Origin: Sandaracinaceae bacterium
GTDB lineage: Bacteria > Myxococcota_A > Polyangia > Polyangiales > Houyiibacteriaceae
Length of the DNA stretch: 64,000 bases
Direction: 5' to 3'
Assembly (NCBI GenBank): GCA_016706685.1
Contig: JADJJE010000057.1
Span: forward strand, 62,001-126,000
Shown here: piece by piece, positions 51,792 through 60,183 of the stretch
Position numbering within the stretch: position 1 is the first letter of the stretch
How the letters are laid out: every line of letters begins with the position of its first letter
Notes under the pieces: model-generated
What the model saw: only the letters and a program-made list of their open reading frames with translations
Told to the model about the DNA's origin: nothing
The model's database searches: none
Made by a program: the position numbers and the translations under genes

Positions 51792-53180
51792 CTACCGAAT
51801 CAGCGCCGCGATGTCCCCCACGAAGGTGACCTCGACTCGCAGGTCCGGGTCGTTCAGCGCCTCGGCCTCGGCCGTGAGGTAGGTCGAGAGGACGTCGAGC
51901 CGCTCGAGCGCCCGCACGCGGTCGACGAGGGCCTCCCGGAGGGCCGCTCGGAGCTCCTCGGCCAAGCGGGACAAGGCCACGATCTTGCGCACACCGGCGG
52001 TGCTGAACTGCGCCTCGTCGCTGACCCCGGGCGACACGGAGACCTGCTCGGCGCCGTCGTCGAACCCGAAGCTCGGCTCCGCGCGATAGCTGAGCGTGAG
52101 AGATCCTTCGAATGGCGCGTCGAGCCGCAGCGCGATGGCGCCGCTCCGCTCGCTAGGGAATGCAGTCGCGATCTCGATGAGCTTGGTGGGGCCCTCGCCT
52201 GGCGTGACACCAGGGACGCCATACATCGCCGCGATGCGCCCGCCAGTGTGGCTGAGCTCCACGTTCAAGTCGTAGGCGAGCGGCGTCACACGAAGATCGA
52301 AGCCCTCCTCGAACAGCGCGGCGGTCGACTCGAGATCCTGCACGTAGTGGTAGCTGCCCCCGCCGGTGCGACCGAGCGCGTCTGCGAGGTCCGCGTTGTA
52401 CCCGAGGAGGATCCCCACGAAGGTGAACCCGATCCGGTCGGCCGCGGCGCGCTCGAGCAGCGCCGAGAACCCCGAGCCAGCCTGTGCGTCGGGGTACCCG
52501 CAGCTGAGCACGACGACGCGGCGGAGTCGTGGGGCATCGCCGACCGCGGCCCGTTGGACCGCCACGGCTCGCTCCAACGCAGGGTCCATGTCCCACCCCC
52601 CGTCCGCCTGGATGGCCGCGACGTCCCGCTCGAGCGCCGCAAGGTCCTCGATGGGGCCATGCGGGTGGACCTCGCGGACCTGCTGGTCGAAGGTCAGGAC
52701 GGATACGGCGTCCTCCACGCCGAGGTGCCTCAGCATGTTGATCGCAGCCTGGTTCGTCTCCGCCATGTCGCCTGCCATGCTCGCCGACTTGTCGATGAGG
52801 ATGGTGAGGTCCATCGGTGGGCGCTCGAGGTGGCTGAGCCCCGAGGCCAGACCGACCTGCAGCCAGTACTCCGTGCTGGCACCGTCGAGCGATGGGACGA
52901 CCGCGAACGCGGGTCGGAGGCAGAGCAGGCTCGCGCAGGGCTCACCCTCCACGGGCAGGTCATGTTCGCTGAAGAGGCCCTCAGCGGTGATCGCGGTCGC
53001 GTCGGGCAGCTGACCGCGCCGAACCATCTCTCGGGCATAGCCGATGTCCTGAACGCCGCCCGGGGTCACGCCCACGTACGGGTCGCCCACCCCACCATCG
53101 CTGTAGGCGCATCCAAGGGCGAGGCAGGGCAGCATGATCGAGGCCCACAGGGCTCGAGCGGTCATGGCGGTCGGGTTCAT
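51792..53180 (-). CDS. VWA-domain lipoprotein
   Basis: A 462-residue lipoprotein (lipobox in LPCLALGCAYS). The von Willebrand A domain occupies about residues 130-310, with the MIDAS motif LIDKSASM (DxSxS) and a strand VVVLSCGYPDAQAG. VWA domains bind other proteins through a divalent metal. A C-terminal helical and beta region (about 310-460) is unassigned. Such proteins often sit on the cell surface in Myxococcota. Start ATG 53180 puts the signal peptide in place. Confidence 0.8.
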   Translation of the reverse strand: MNPTAMTARALWASIMLPCLALGCAYSDGGVGDPYVGVTPGGVQDIGYAREMVRRGQLPDATAITAEGLFSEHDLPVEGEPCASLLCLRPAFAVVPSLDGASTEYWLQVGLASGLSHLERPPMDLTILIDKSASMAGDMAETNQAAINMLRHLGVEDAVSVLTFDQQVREVHPHGPIEDLAALERDVAAIQADGGWDMDPALERAVAVQRAAVGDAPRLRRVVVLSCGYPDAQAGSGFSALLERAAADRIGFTFVGILLGYNADLADALGRTGGGSYHYVQDLESTAALFEEGFDLRVTPLAYDLNVELSHTGGRIAAMYGVPGVTPGEGPTKLIEIATAFPSERSGAIALRLDAPFEGSLTLSYRAEPSFGFDDGAEQVSVSPGVSDEAQFSTAGVRKIVALSRLAEELRAALREALVDRVRALERLDVLSTYLTAEAEALNDPDLRVEVTFVGDIAALIR

Positions 53181-53251
53181 GTTCAGGGCTCCTGCTCGGA
53201 AGCCAGAGCACACCGTATGCCAGAGGAAAGTGTGCCGAGCTGTGCCATGCG

Positions 53252-53653
53252 GTGCACAGACCCCGGCTCACCGAGTTCGTGCTGCCGGTGGACACCTACA
53301 TCCGCAGCAGCTTCATCATCGCCAAGGCGGTGGCGCCGCACAGGGTCGAGGCGTTTTCGCGGCACCTGGCCGGCGAGCTCGGCGGAAGCGGCGTGCGTAG
53401 CGTGTGCGTTCGCTCGCACGCCATTCCGCAGACGCTGCTGCGGGGCTCGCACGCGGCGGGGGTGTTCGCCACCGAGGCGCGGCTACAGGGACTCACGGTG
53501 GAGCAAATGCTGGAGGGCGCCGCGACCGGCACCGTGCTGAAGCGCCTGTCCACGCTGGATGATCTGGCCGCCACCCTCGTGTTCCTGGCCTCCGATGGCG
53601 CGGCCGCCATCTCGGGGGTGGTGGTGAACATGAGCAGGCTGGTGCTGGACTGA
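53252..53653 (+). pseudogene. Remnant of an SDR dehydrogenase gene
   Basis: The frame encodes only the second half of an SDR: VEAFSRHLAGELGGSGVRSV, SHAIPQTLLRGSHAAGVFAT, TLDDLAATLVFLASDGAAAI and SGVVVNMSRLV at the end. The nucleotide-binding half and the catalytic Ser-Tyr-Lys block are absent. Upstream residues VDTYIRSSFIIAKAVAPHR join directly onto VEAFSR, where a functional SDR would have about 35 further residues, so an internal deletion is also visible. It is a decayed gene or a fragment left by rearrangement. Confidence 0.7.
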
Positions 53654-53659
53654 CGGCGA

Positions 53660-54253
53660 TCACTCCTCCGCGAGCGGCTTGATCCAGAACGACATCGGCT
53701 TCGCCGACTCGCTGTCCTCGTCGAGGTCGCGCCAGCGGTACTCGGTGTGCAGCTCCGGGTGGTGACGGTAGCCACGCCGCGCCCAGAAGGCGTCGAGGGG
53801 CTGGTAGTCGGCCGGTCTGCGAGGGTGGTCGACGGGCCGCTGCACCGCGCAGAAGGCGCACCAACCGAAGCGCCCGAGGCGACGTGCGTGCGCCTCGCGC
53901 TCCTCGAAGAAGCGCACGCCGAGGCCAGTGCCACGGTACGCGGGGAGCAGCACGGACTCGGCGTAGTAGAAGATGCGCTCCACGTCCCAGCCCGCGTCGA
54001 GGAACGGCCGCTGGAAAGCCTCGGTCTCGTCGGCCAACGGAAGCGCGGTGGAGGCGCCCACCACCTGGTCTCCGTCGCGCACCAGCACGCACAAGCTGTC
54101 CGCGCTTCGCACGTAGGTGGACAGGTAGTCGGCCTCGTACTCCACGGTGCCGTCGTACAAGTAGGGGAAGTCGCGGAACACCGCGATGCGGAGCCGCGCC
54201 ACCTCGTCGATGTGCGGCTCGATGTCGCGCCCATGCAGCAATTCGATGACCAT
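53660..54253 (-). CDS. GNAT-family N-acetyltransferase
   Basis: A 197-residue GNAT enzyme. It has the opening helix (HIDEVARLRIAVFRDFPYLY), an A-motif with ESVLLPAYRGTGLGVRFFEE (R/Q-x-x-G-x-G/A for acetyl-CoA), and a C-terminal beta strand YRWRDLDED. Substrate unknown. The start ATG 54253 lies 28 bases from the divergent SnoaL-like gene; a longer frame would cross into it. Confidence 0.75.
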   Translation of the reverse strand: MVIELLHGRDIEPHIDEVARLRIAVFRDFPYLYDGTVEYEADYLSTYVRSADSLCVLVRDGDQVVGASTALPLADETEAFQRPFLDAGWDVERIFYYAESVLLPAYRGTGLGVRFFEEREAHARRLGRFGWCAFCAVQRPVDHPRRPADYQPLDAFWARRGYRHHPELHTEYRWRDLDEDSESAKPMSFWIKPLAEE

Positions 54254-54281
54254 GCGAGGGGCTGAATCTATCATGCGTCGC

Positions 54282-54683
54282 ATGACCACCACCGCGCTCG
54301 TCACGGCGTACTACGCCGCGTTCAACGCCCACGACATGCCTGCCTTCTTGGCGCTGCTGGCCGACGACGTGGTGCACGACATCAACCAGGGGCCGCGCCA
54401 GGTGGGGAAGGCGGCGTTCGCGGCCTTCATGCTGAAGATGAACCGCTGCTATCGCGAGCAACTGGCAGACATCGTGGTGATGCAGTCCCCCGACGGCACC
54501 CGCGCGGCGGCCGAGTTCGTGGTGCACGGCGAGTACCTCGCCACCGACGAGGGCCTGCCCGAAGCCACCGGGCAGACCTACACGCTCCCGGCGGGCGCGT
54601 TCTTCGAGGTCGTGGGCGGTCGCATCGCGCGCGTGAGCAACTACTACAATCTGCCCGACTGGCTGGCCCAAGTGACGCGCTAG
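54282..54683 (+). CDS. SnoaL-like/ketosteroid-isomerase-fold protein
   Basis: A 133-residue NTF2-fold protein. It has VTAYYAAFNAHDMPAFLALL at the N-terminus and a hydrophobic cone (AAAEFVVHGEYLATDE, RIARVSNYYNLPDW) as in SnoaL-like and ketosteroid isomerases. Some members are enzymes, many only bind ligands. It is divergent from the GNAT gene, sharing a 28-base promoter gap; start ATG 54282 (or 54273). Confidence 0.75.
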   Translation: MTTTALVTAYYAAFNAHDMPAFLALLADDVVHDINQGPRQVGKAAFAAFMLKMNRCYREQLADIVVMQSPDGTRAAAEFVVHGEYLATDEGLPEATGQTYTLPAGAFFEVVGGRIARVSNYYNLPDWLAQVTR

Positions 54684-54907
54684 GCGTGCGATACACCGAG
54701 CTCCTTCGCCAGCCAGGGCGCGGTGCGGCTGCCCCTCTGCCGCGCCGCCACCTGCGGCGGATCGCGAGCGACCAAGCGCCCACCTTCGTCACCGGCACCG
54801 GGGCCGAGGTCCACCACCCAGTCGCAGGCCGCCACCAGCGACATGTCGTGCTCCACCACCAGCACCGAGTTGCCGGCGTCCACCAGGCGCTGCAGCTGCG
54901 CGAGCAG
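54680..54907 (-). pseudogene. Remnant of uvrA (C-terminal end only)
   Basis: The last 75 residues read LLAQLQRLVDAGNSVLVVEHD then WVVDLGPGAGDEGGRLVAR, the C-terminal signature of the UvrA ATPase of nucleotide excision repair, with no upstream ABC domains. The frame runs on to 55123, but sequence past 54908 no longer resembles UvrA. This cannot be the working uvrA of the cell. It is a fragment from a duplication or rearrangement. Its stop overlaps the SnoaL-like gene's stop (CTAG). Confidence 0.7.
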
Positions 54908-55040
54908 GCGCTCCTCCCTCCACGGGTTGCCCGCGAGCCGGACGGCGCGCAGGAATCGGTCGTCGGTGCCGAGCGCGCAGTCGGTCCAGACCACCAGCGG
55001 CGGGGCAGCAGCCAACGTCAAGATGTTGGCGCCACATTGG

Positions 55041-55331
55041 CTAGTGGCGATGGGATGCCCTAGGCGTCGGATCCGTCGTGTTCCACCCGCGCCCAGCATC
55101 ACGAGTTGGGATGGGGTCCGCATCGGCCGTCCACACAGGCGCAGCCACCCAGACCCAGTCGGTCCCTGCTGTGGCCTCGGTCACCTCCGGTCGGGCCTCG
55201 GCCCCTCGCCGAACGGCGCCCTGCGGTGCGGTGGAGGACGCGCCGCAGCCCGTGAGGCCACACGTCAACAGCGCTGCCACCAGCAGGGAGAATGCCGACT
55301 CGACGCTGGCCTCACGTGCAGGGGAAAGCAT
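55041..55331 (-). CDS. Short predicted lipoprotein
   Basis: A 96-residue protein whose signal segment ends in LTCGLTGCGASS (lipobox LTGC). The mature 65 residues are low-complexity Ala/Thr/Pro with no recognisable fold. It may be a genuine small lipoprotein or a truncated end of a longer gene. It follows the next lipoprotein gene by 8 bases on the same strand, so they are likely co-transcribed. Confidence 0.45.
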   Translation of the reverse strand: MLSPAREASVESAFSLLVAALLTCGLTGCGASSTAPQGAVRRGAEARPEVTEATAGTDWVWVAAPVWTADADPIPTRDAGRGWNTTDPTPRASHRH

Positions 55332-55339
55332 GGTGGAGG

Positions 55340-56011
55340 CTACGATGCGCCCATCTGCAGCACCATATGAGACAAGTACAGGCGGTCCGCGTGAACCGTG
55401 AAATACATCCGCAAACTGTCGTAGTTCCTGATCAGCAGATCCACGTCGGGAGGCCGCGCGGCATGACCGCCTGGCTCCGGCATCCTGGCGATGTACTCCG
55501 GGTACTCGGCCTCCATGAGCAACCGTGAATCCGACTCGCGGTTGTGGAAGGCGACCGCGTAGGACTCCGGCAACTCACCTTCGGCGTCCGGGTAGGTCAT
55601 TCGCGGGATTCCCCACTCGAGGAGCCGTCGCGCGTGCGAGGGCCAAGCGTCGACGAACTCCCCGGTCGTCCAGAATCCATGCCGTGCATCGACCGTGTCC
55701 CTGTCCTGAAAGACGGTGATGCTCGGCCGGGGCGTCGCGCCCTCGTCGATCCAGATGGTCAGCCCGTGGACCGGATGTGACATGGACCGCAGCGACTCCC
55801 ACGGGTGGCCCTGATAGCCGGATAGACTGCGAAGCACCTCGCCTGCCATGTCGACAGCGCGAACGCGAACAGCGCCATCGTCGACGAGCGATGACGGACC
55901 GGCGCTCGACCCGTTGTCGGATGCCACCACATGGCTTCGTCCGGCGCACGAAGCCACGGTTGCGCACAGCAGGAAGAGGCACGCGAGCCTCGGTGTCACA
56001 TCCCCTGCCAC
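55340..56011 (-). CDS. Lipoprotein of unknown function
   Basis: A 223-residue predicted lipoprotein (signal LACLFLLCATVASCAGRS, lipobox VASC). The mature domain is mixed alpha/beta with several conserved-looking aromatics (ITVFQDRDTVDARHGFWT, WPSHARRLLEWGIPRMTYPD, AYAVAFHNRESD-like segment near residue 150) but no known family. It starts 3 bases after the acyl-CoA ligase stop and precedes a short lipoprotein. Confidence 0.6.
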   Translation of the reverse strand: MAGDVTPRLACLFLLCATVASCAGRSHVVASDNGSSAGPSSLVDDGAVRVRAVDMAGEVLRSLSGYQGHPWESLRSMSHPVHGLTIWIDEGATPRPSITVFQDRDTVDARHGFWTTGEFVDAWPSHARRLLEWGIPRMTYPDAEGELPESYAVAFHNRESDSRLLMEAEYPEYIARMPEPGGHAARPPDVDLLIRNYDSLRMYFTVHADRLYLSHMVLQMGAS

Positions 56012-56014
56012 TCG

Positions 56015-57664
56015 TCACTCCCGCGTGATGACCGTCAGCTTCCCGTCCGCGTACTGCTGGCGCAGCACCTTCTTGTCGAACTTGCCCACGCTCGTCTTGG
56101 GCACTTCCGCGATGAACGCATACCGCTCGGGCAGCCACCACTTGGCCACCTTGTCGCCGAGGAAGTCGTGGATGGCCTGGTCGGTGAGCGTCGCCCCGGG
56201 CTTCGGCACCACGCAGGCGAGCGGGCGCTCTTCCCACTTCGCGTCGGGCACGCCCACCACGGCGGCCTCGAGCACGCTGGGGTGCGCCATGATGGCGTTC
56301 TCGAGCTCCACGGAGCTGATCCACTCACCGCCTGACTTGATCACGTCCTTGGCGCGGTCGGTGATCTGGCAGTAGCCGCGCGGGTCCACGTAGCCCACGT
56401 CGCCGGTGCGCAGCCAGCCGTCCTGGAACTTGCTGGGCTCGCCCACGCCATCTTCCACGCCGTAGTAGCTGGCGGTGACCCACGGGCCGCGCACCTGGAT
56501 CTCGCCCACGGACGAGCCATCCCACGGAAGGATGCTGCCGTCGTCGGCCACGATGCGCATCTCCACACACGCGGACACACGCCCGGTGCGGTTGCGGTAG
56601 GTCCACTGCTGGTCCGGAGTGGCCTGCTTGGGCGCATAAGACACGGCGCCGAGCGGGCTGGTCTCGGTCATGCCCCACGCCTGGATGATGGTCACGCCGT
56701 GCTTCTCCTGGAAGCCGCGCATCAGCGACTCGGGCACGGCGCTGCCGCCACACAGCACCAGACGCAGCGAGCTGAGGTCCACGGGCTTGCCCTCGCAGTG
56801 GTGGAGCATGCCCGTCCAGATGCTGGGCACCGCGCCCGCGAACGTGGGGCGCTCCTTCTCGATCATGGCCACCAGCGGCTCGGGTTGCAGCAGCGGGCCG
56901 GGCATGAGGAAGTCGGCTCCCACCATCCACGCGGCATAGGGGATGCCCCACGCGTTGGCGTGGAACATAGGCACCACCGGCAGCACCATGTCGCGCTCGC
57001 TGAGGCCCGCCGTGGCGCCGCTGGCGAGGCCCAGCGCGTGCAAGTAGGTGGAGCGGTGGCTGTAGACCACGCCCTTCGGGTTGCCGGTGGTGCCGCTGGT
57101 GTAGGCCATGGCCGCGGGGGCGCGCTCGTCGAGATCCGGCCAGGCGTAGTCGCCCTCATCGAGGCTCATGGCGATGAGGTCCTCGTAGCGGTGCAGCTGC
57201 GCGTTGGGCGCGGCGCTCAGGCAGGACGCATCGCCCTTTCCGATGACCACGATGTGCTGAACCGTGTCGAGCTCGTGCACCACCTTGGCGAGCAACGGCA
57301 GCAGCGTGTCGTTGATGAGGATGACCTTGTCCTCGGCGTGCGTGATCACGTAGCTGAGCTGGTCGGGGAACAGGCGGATGTTGAGCGTGTGCAGCACCGC
57401 CCCCATGCCCGAGATGGCGAAGTACGCCTCGAGGTGCGCCTGGTCGTTCCAGCAGAACGTGCCCACGCGGTCCTCACGGCCCACGCCCAGCTTGCCGAGC
57501 GCGTGCGCGAGCGCTGCCGTGCGACGGCCCACCTCGGCAAAGGTGGCCTCGTGGCGGCCCCCGGGAGACATGGTGATGACGCGGCTCTCGCCGTAGATCC
57601 GGCGCCCGTGCTCGAAGATCCCGGAGATGAGCAGCGGCCGCTCTTGCATGGTGCTGAAGGTCAT
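56015..57664 (-). CDS. Acyl-CoA synthetase (AMP-forming)
   Basis: A 549-residue ANL-superfamily ligase activating a carboxylic acid to its CoA thioester through an acyl-adenylate. Motifs: AMAYTSGTTGNPKGVVYSHR (P-loop), AWGMTETSPLGAV (A5), GWLRTGDVGYVDPRGY (A7), ITDRAKDVIKSGGEWIS and the C-terminal PKTSVGKFDKKVLR with catalytic Lys. LTNIRLFPDQLSYVI-like sequence near residue 95 resembles medium/long-chain or DMSP-type ligases. Chain length specificity cannot be read. Confidence 0.9.
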   Translation of the reverse strand: MTFSTMQERPLLISGIFEHGRRIYGESRVITMSPGGRHEATFAEVGRRTAALAHALGKLGVGREDRVGTFCWNDQAHLEAYFAISGMGAVLHTLNIRLFPDQLSYVITHAEDKVILINDTLLPLLAKVVHELDTVQHIVVIGKGDASCLSAAPNAQLHRYEDLIAMSLDEGDYAWPDLDERAPAAMAYTSGTTGNPKGVVYSHRSTYLHALGLASGATAGLSERDMVLPVVPMFHANAWGIPYAAWMVGADFLMPGPLLQPEPLVAMIEKERPTFAGAVPSIWTGMLHHCEGKPVDLSSLRLVLCGGSAVPESLMRGFQEKHGVTIIQAWGMTETSPLGAVSYAPKQATPDQQWTYRNRTGRVSACVEMRIVADDGSILPWDGSSVGEIQVRGPWVTASYYGVEDGVGEPSKFQDGWLRTGDVGYVDPRGYCQITDRAKDVIKSGGEWISSVELENAIMAHPSVLEAAVVGVPDAKWEERPLACVVPKPGATLTDQAIHDFLGDKVAKWWLPERYAFIAEVPKTSVGKFDKKVLRQQYADGKLTVITRE

Positions 57665-57743
57665 AGCGCGGGAGGATAAACCAAGGCCCCGCGAAGACGC
57701 GACGCCGTTGTGCTACTCGTCCCCCGGCTCGCCGCGACGCCCC

Positions 57744-58868
57744 ATGCCCATCCTCCAAACGCCCTTCGCCCGGGTCGAGCTGCTCCGCCAGCCCGAGATC
57801 CCCAACGAGACTCTGCAGGCCTTCGACGCCGCCGACGAGCATCTCCTCGGCCACGTGCATGCGCTGGGGTTGAGCGTCGATGCCCACGTGTTGGTGCTGA
57901 ACGACAGCTTCGGCGCCCTCGGCACCAGCCTTGCGGCCCACTGCCACGTGACCAGCAGCGGGGACTCGCACCTGGGCCACATGGCCCTGCTGCGGAACCT
58001 GGCGCTCAACGGCCAGCGCGAGGACAGCGTGCGCTTCATTCCCGCCCATGAGGTGGCGCGAGGGCCGTTCGACTGGGTGTTCATTCGTGTTCCCAAGACC
58101 CTGGCCCTGCTGGAGGAGCAGCTGATCCGCTTGCACGGTGAGCTGGCTCCCGGCGCCCAGGTCATCGCGGCGGGCATGATCAAGCACCTCCCGCGCGCTG
58201 CCGGAGAGCTGCTCGAGCGCTACATCGGGCCGGTGCAGGCCTCGCTGGCGGTCAAGAAGTCTCGCCTGCTGTGGGCCACTCCCGAGAGCAAGCCTGTCCC
58301 GACCTCGCCCTACCCGAGCCGCTACCGCATGGAGCAGCCGCCGATCACGCTCCTCAACCACGCCAACGTGTTCTGTCGCGAGGGCCTCGACATCGGCACG
58401 CGGGCGTTCCTCCCGCACCTGCCAGAGGGCCTGGGCGAGCGGCGCGTGGCCGACCTCGGCTGCGGAAACGGCGTGCTCGGCATCGCCTGTGCCCTCGCCA
58501 ACCCGCAGGCGCAGCTGACGCTCGTGGACGAGTCCTACATGGCGGTGCAGTCCGCGAGAGAGAACTGGCAAGCGGCGCTCGGCGACCGCCCGGTGACCCT
58601 GCGCGTCGACGATGGGTTGGCTGGCCAGGCACCGGGTTCGCTGGAGCTGGTGCTGTGCAACCCCCCCTTCCACCAGCAACAGGTGGTGGGCGACTTGCTC
58701 GCCTGGCGCATGTTCCAACAGGCCCGCGCAGCGCTGGTGCGCGGCGGCGAGCTGTGGATCGTGGGCAACCGACACCTGGGCTACCACGCGAAGCTGAGCC
58801 GGCTGTTCCGCTCGGTGCAGCAGGTGGCGGCCACTCCCAAGTTCGTGGTGCTGAAAGCCACGAAGTAG
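57744..58868 (+). CDS. rlmG: 23S rRNA (guanine-N2) methyltransferase RlmG-like
   Basis: A 374-residue enzyme of the RlmG/RsmC group that methylates a guanine in ribosomal RNA. Tandem Rossmann layout: a degenerate N-terminal methyltransferase fold (residues 1-190) and an active C-terminal one with VADLGCGNGVLGIACALA and the substrate motif VLCNPPFHQQQ. The end GNRHLGYHAKLSRLFRSVQ and VVLKATK is characteristic. Start ATG 57744 gives the correct family N-terminus. It is divergent from the acyl-CoA ligase with 79 bases between starts. Confidence 0.85.
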   Translation: MPILQTPFARVELLRQPEIPNETLQAFDAADEHLLGHVHALGLSVDAHVLVLNDSFGALGTSLAAHCHVTSSGDSHLGHMALLRNLALNGQREDSVRFIPAHEVARGPFDWVFIRVPKTLALLEEQLIRLHGELAPGAQVIAAGMIKHLPRAAGELLERYIGPVQASLAVKKSRLLWATPESKPVPTSPYPSRYRMEQPPITLLNHANVFCREGLDIGTRAFLPHLPEGLGERRVADLGCGNGVLGIACALANPQAQLTLVDESYMAVQSARENWQAALGDRPVTLRVDDGLAGQAPGSLELVLCNPPFHQQQVVGDLLAWRMFQQARAALVRGGELWIVGNRHLGYHAKLSRLFRSVQQVAATPKFVVLKATK

Positions 58869-58937
58869 CGCAGCGCTCCGGGCACGAAAGGCCCGGCGCG
58901 GCTTGCACAGCGGGCGGGCGGCCCTACCCTCTGCGCC

Positions 58938-59366
58938 ATGCCAAGCCTCGTCGACGCCCTCAACGATCCCTCGAAGAAGCCCACCATCGTCGAAGACTGC
59001 CTCGCGCTGATCGACGCCGAGGTGAAGACCAAGAACCTGTTCATCAAGGCGGGCTACAAGACCGTCAGCGGCATCAAGCCCGGGTTCATCCGCAACGTGG
59101 TGAACGACCTGCTGCCCGAGTTCGCGGGCGCGCTCGAGCCCATGCACCAGGAGGCGGTCAGCGCCGGTAAGGACGTGGTGGCCCACTTCAGCAGCAACGC
59201 GGGCCGCGCGGCCGATGCCATGCTGTCCATCACGGACAAGAAGGCGGAGCGCAGCACCAACGGCGTGGTCAAGAAGGCTTATGGCAGCCTGCGCGGGATG
59301 GCGAAGAGCAACGTGGAGTCGGCCATTCCGGCGCTCGCGCGGCTAATCACCAAGCACGCCAGCTGA
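58938..59366 (+). CDS. Small helical protein, DUF6918-like
   Basis: A 142-residue all-helical protein: TIVEDCLALIDAEVKTKNLF, GYKTVSGIKPGFIRNVVNDL, LPEFAGALEPMHQEAVSAG, ADAMLSITDKKAERSTNGVV. It resembles a short myxobacterial/actinobacterial family that I think is DUF6918; no function is known. It has an ATG at 58938 and stands alone, 69 bases after rlmG. Confidence 0.6.
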   Translation: MPSLVDALNDPSKKPTIVEDCLALIDAEVKTKNLFIKAGYKTVSGIKPGFIRNVVNDLLPEFAGALEPMHQEAVSAGKDVVAHFSSNAGRAADAMLSITDKKAERSTNGVVKKAYGSLRGMAKSNVESAIPALARLITKHAS

Positions 59367-59480
59367 GCCTGACCCCAGCGAGGCACTGAGACGGCGCGAC
59401 ACAGCGCGAGCGGTGTTGTCGGACCGGGAGGTTCATCGCCACCACTTGACCCTGCGCTCATCGGGGCCTAGCGTCGCGCG

Positions 59481-60161
59481 ATGAAGTCGCTGATGGGGGT
59501 TCTCGGTTTCGTCTCGTTGATGGTGTGCGGTGACTCGGGCGGGGTGGCCGGACCACCGGGTCCCCAAGGGCCTGTCGGTCCCCAGGGACCTCCCGGCGTG
59601 GCTGGTCCCGCCGGTCCCGCTGGTGTGGAGGGGCCGGCAGGCGTCGACGGAATCGACGGGATGATCGGTCCGCAAGGCCCCGTCGGGCCAGCGGGTCCTG
59701 CAGGAGCGCCAGGTGCCCAAGGGCCCGAGGGCCCGCCAGGTTCCGGCGCTGTGTTCTCGCTCGCGCACCAAGCCTCTCCGCTTCCGACGCGTGGGTTCAC
59801 ACCCACCAACGGAGCTCCGGCTTTCTTGGGCAACACGGCGACGCTCGTGTTCGGTGGATCCAGTGTCGCCACGGTCTCGGCGACCGTCGGATTCGCCAGC
59901 GACAGGGGTGGGGAGTTCGAACTCTCGATCTGCACCAAGAACGGGAGCGCCCCTCCTGCCATGGTGATGCTCGGCAACGCGCCGCTCGTGATGAGCACGT
60001 TCTACGATGACGAGCGCGAGAACATCGTCATCTCGGGCATCGTCCCTGCGGGGCAAGCCGGAACCGGGGCGCGTCAGGTCGGAGTCTGCGTCCGGGGCCT
60101 GGAGCCCGGCTCGATCTACGACTACTACGGCGTGAACGGTTCCATCCTGTTCGTCGAGTGA
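59481..60161 (+). CDS. Collagen-like exported protein
   Basis: A 226-residue protein. After a hydrophobic N-terminus (MKSLMGVLGFVSLMVCGDSG, a poor lipobox), residues about 25-90 hold roughly 22 Gly-X-Y triplets with frequent Pro (GPPGPQGPVGPQGPPGVAGP onward). A C-terminal domain of 130 residues (residues about 95-226) is beta-rich and ends GLEPGSIYDYYGVNGSILFV, perhaps a trimerising head like C1q or phage-tail tips. Bacterial collagen-like proteins form triple-helical stalks on surfaces or spores. It converges on the MopE-type lipoprotein. Confidence 0.8.
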   Translation: MKSLMGVLGFVSLMVCGDSGGVAGPPGPQGPVGPQGPPGVAGPAGPAGVEGPAGVDGIDGMIGPQGPVGPAGPAGAPGAQGPEGPPGSGAVFSLAHQASPLPTRGFTPTNGAPAFLGNTATLVFGGSSVATVSATVGFASDRGGEFELSICTKNGSAPPAMVMLGNAPLVMSTFYDDERENIVISGIVPAGQAGTGARQVGVCVRGLEPGSIYDYYGVNGSILFVE

Positions 60162-60183
60162 TCCGTCGAGGCCCGCGAGTCGT

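Noticed and set aside
56015..57664. Acyl-CoA ligase as the 4-coumarate ligase making the PYP chromophore
   Set aside because: Its sequence looks like a fatty-acyl or DMSP-type ligase and it is 6 kb from the PYP-like gene; no tyrosine ammonia-lyase is present.
60162..60183. Terminator between the collagen-like and MopE-type genes
   Set aside because: Only a 6-base match (AGGCCC with GGGCCT), no T-tract, and it extends into coding sequence.
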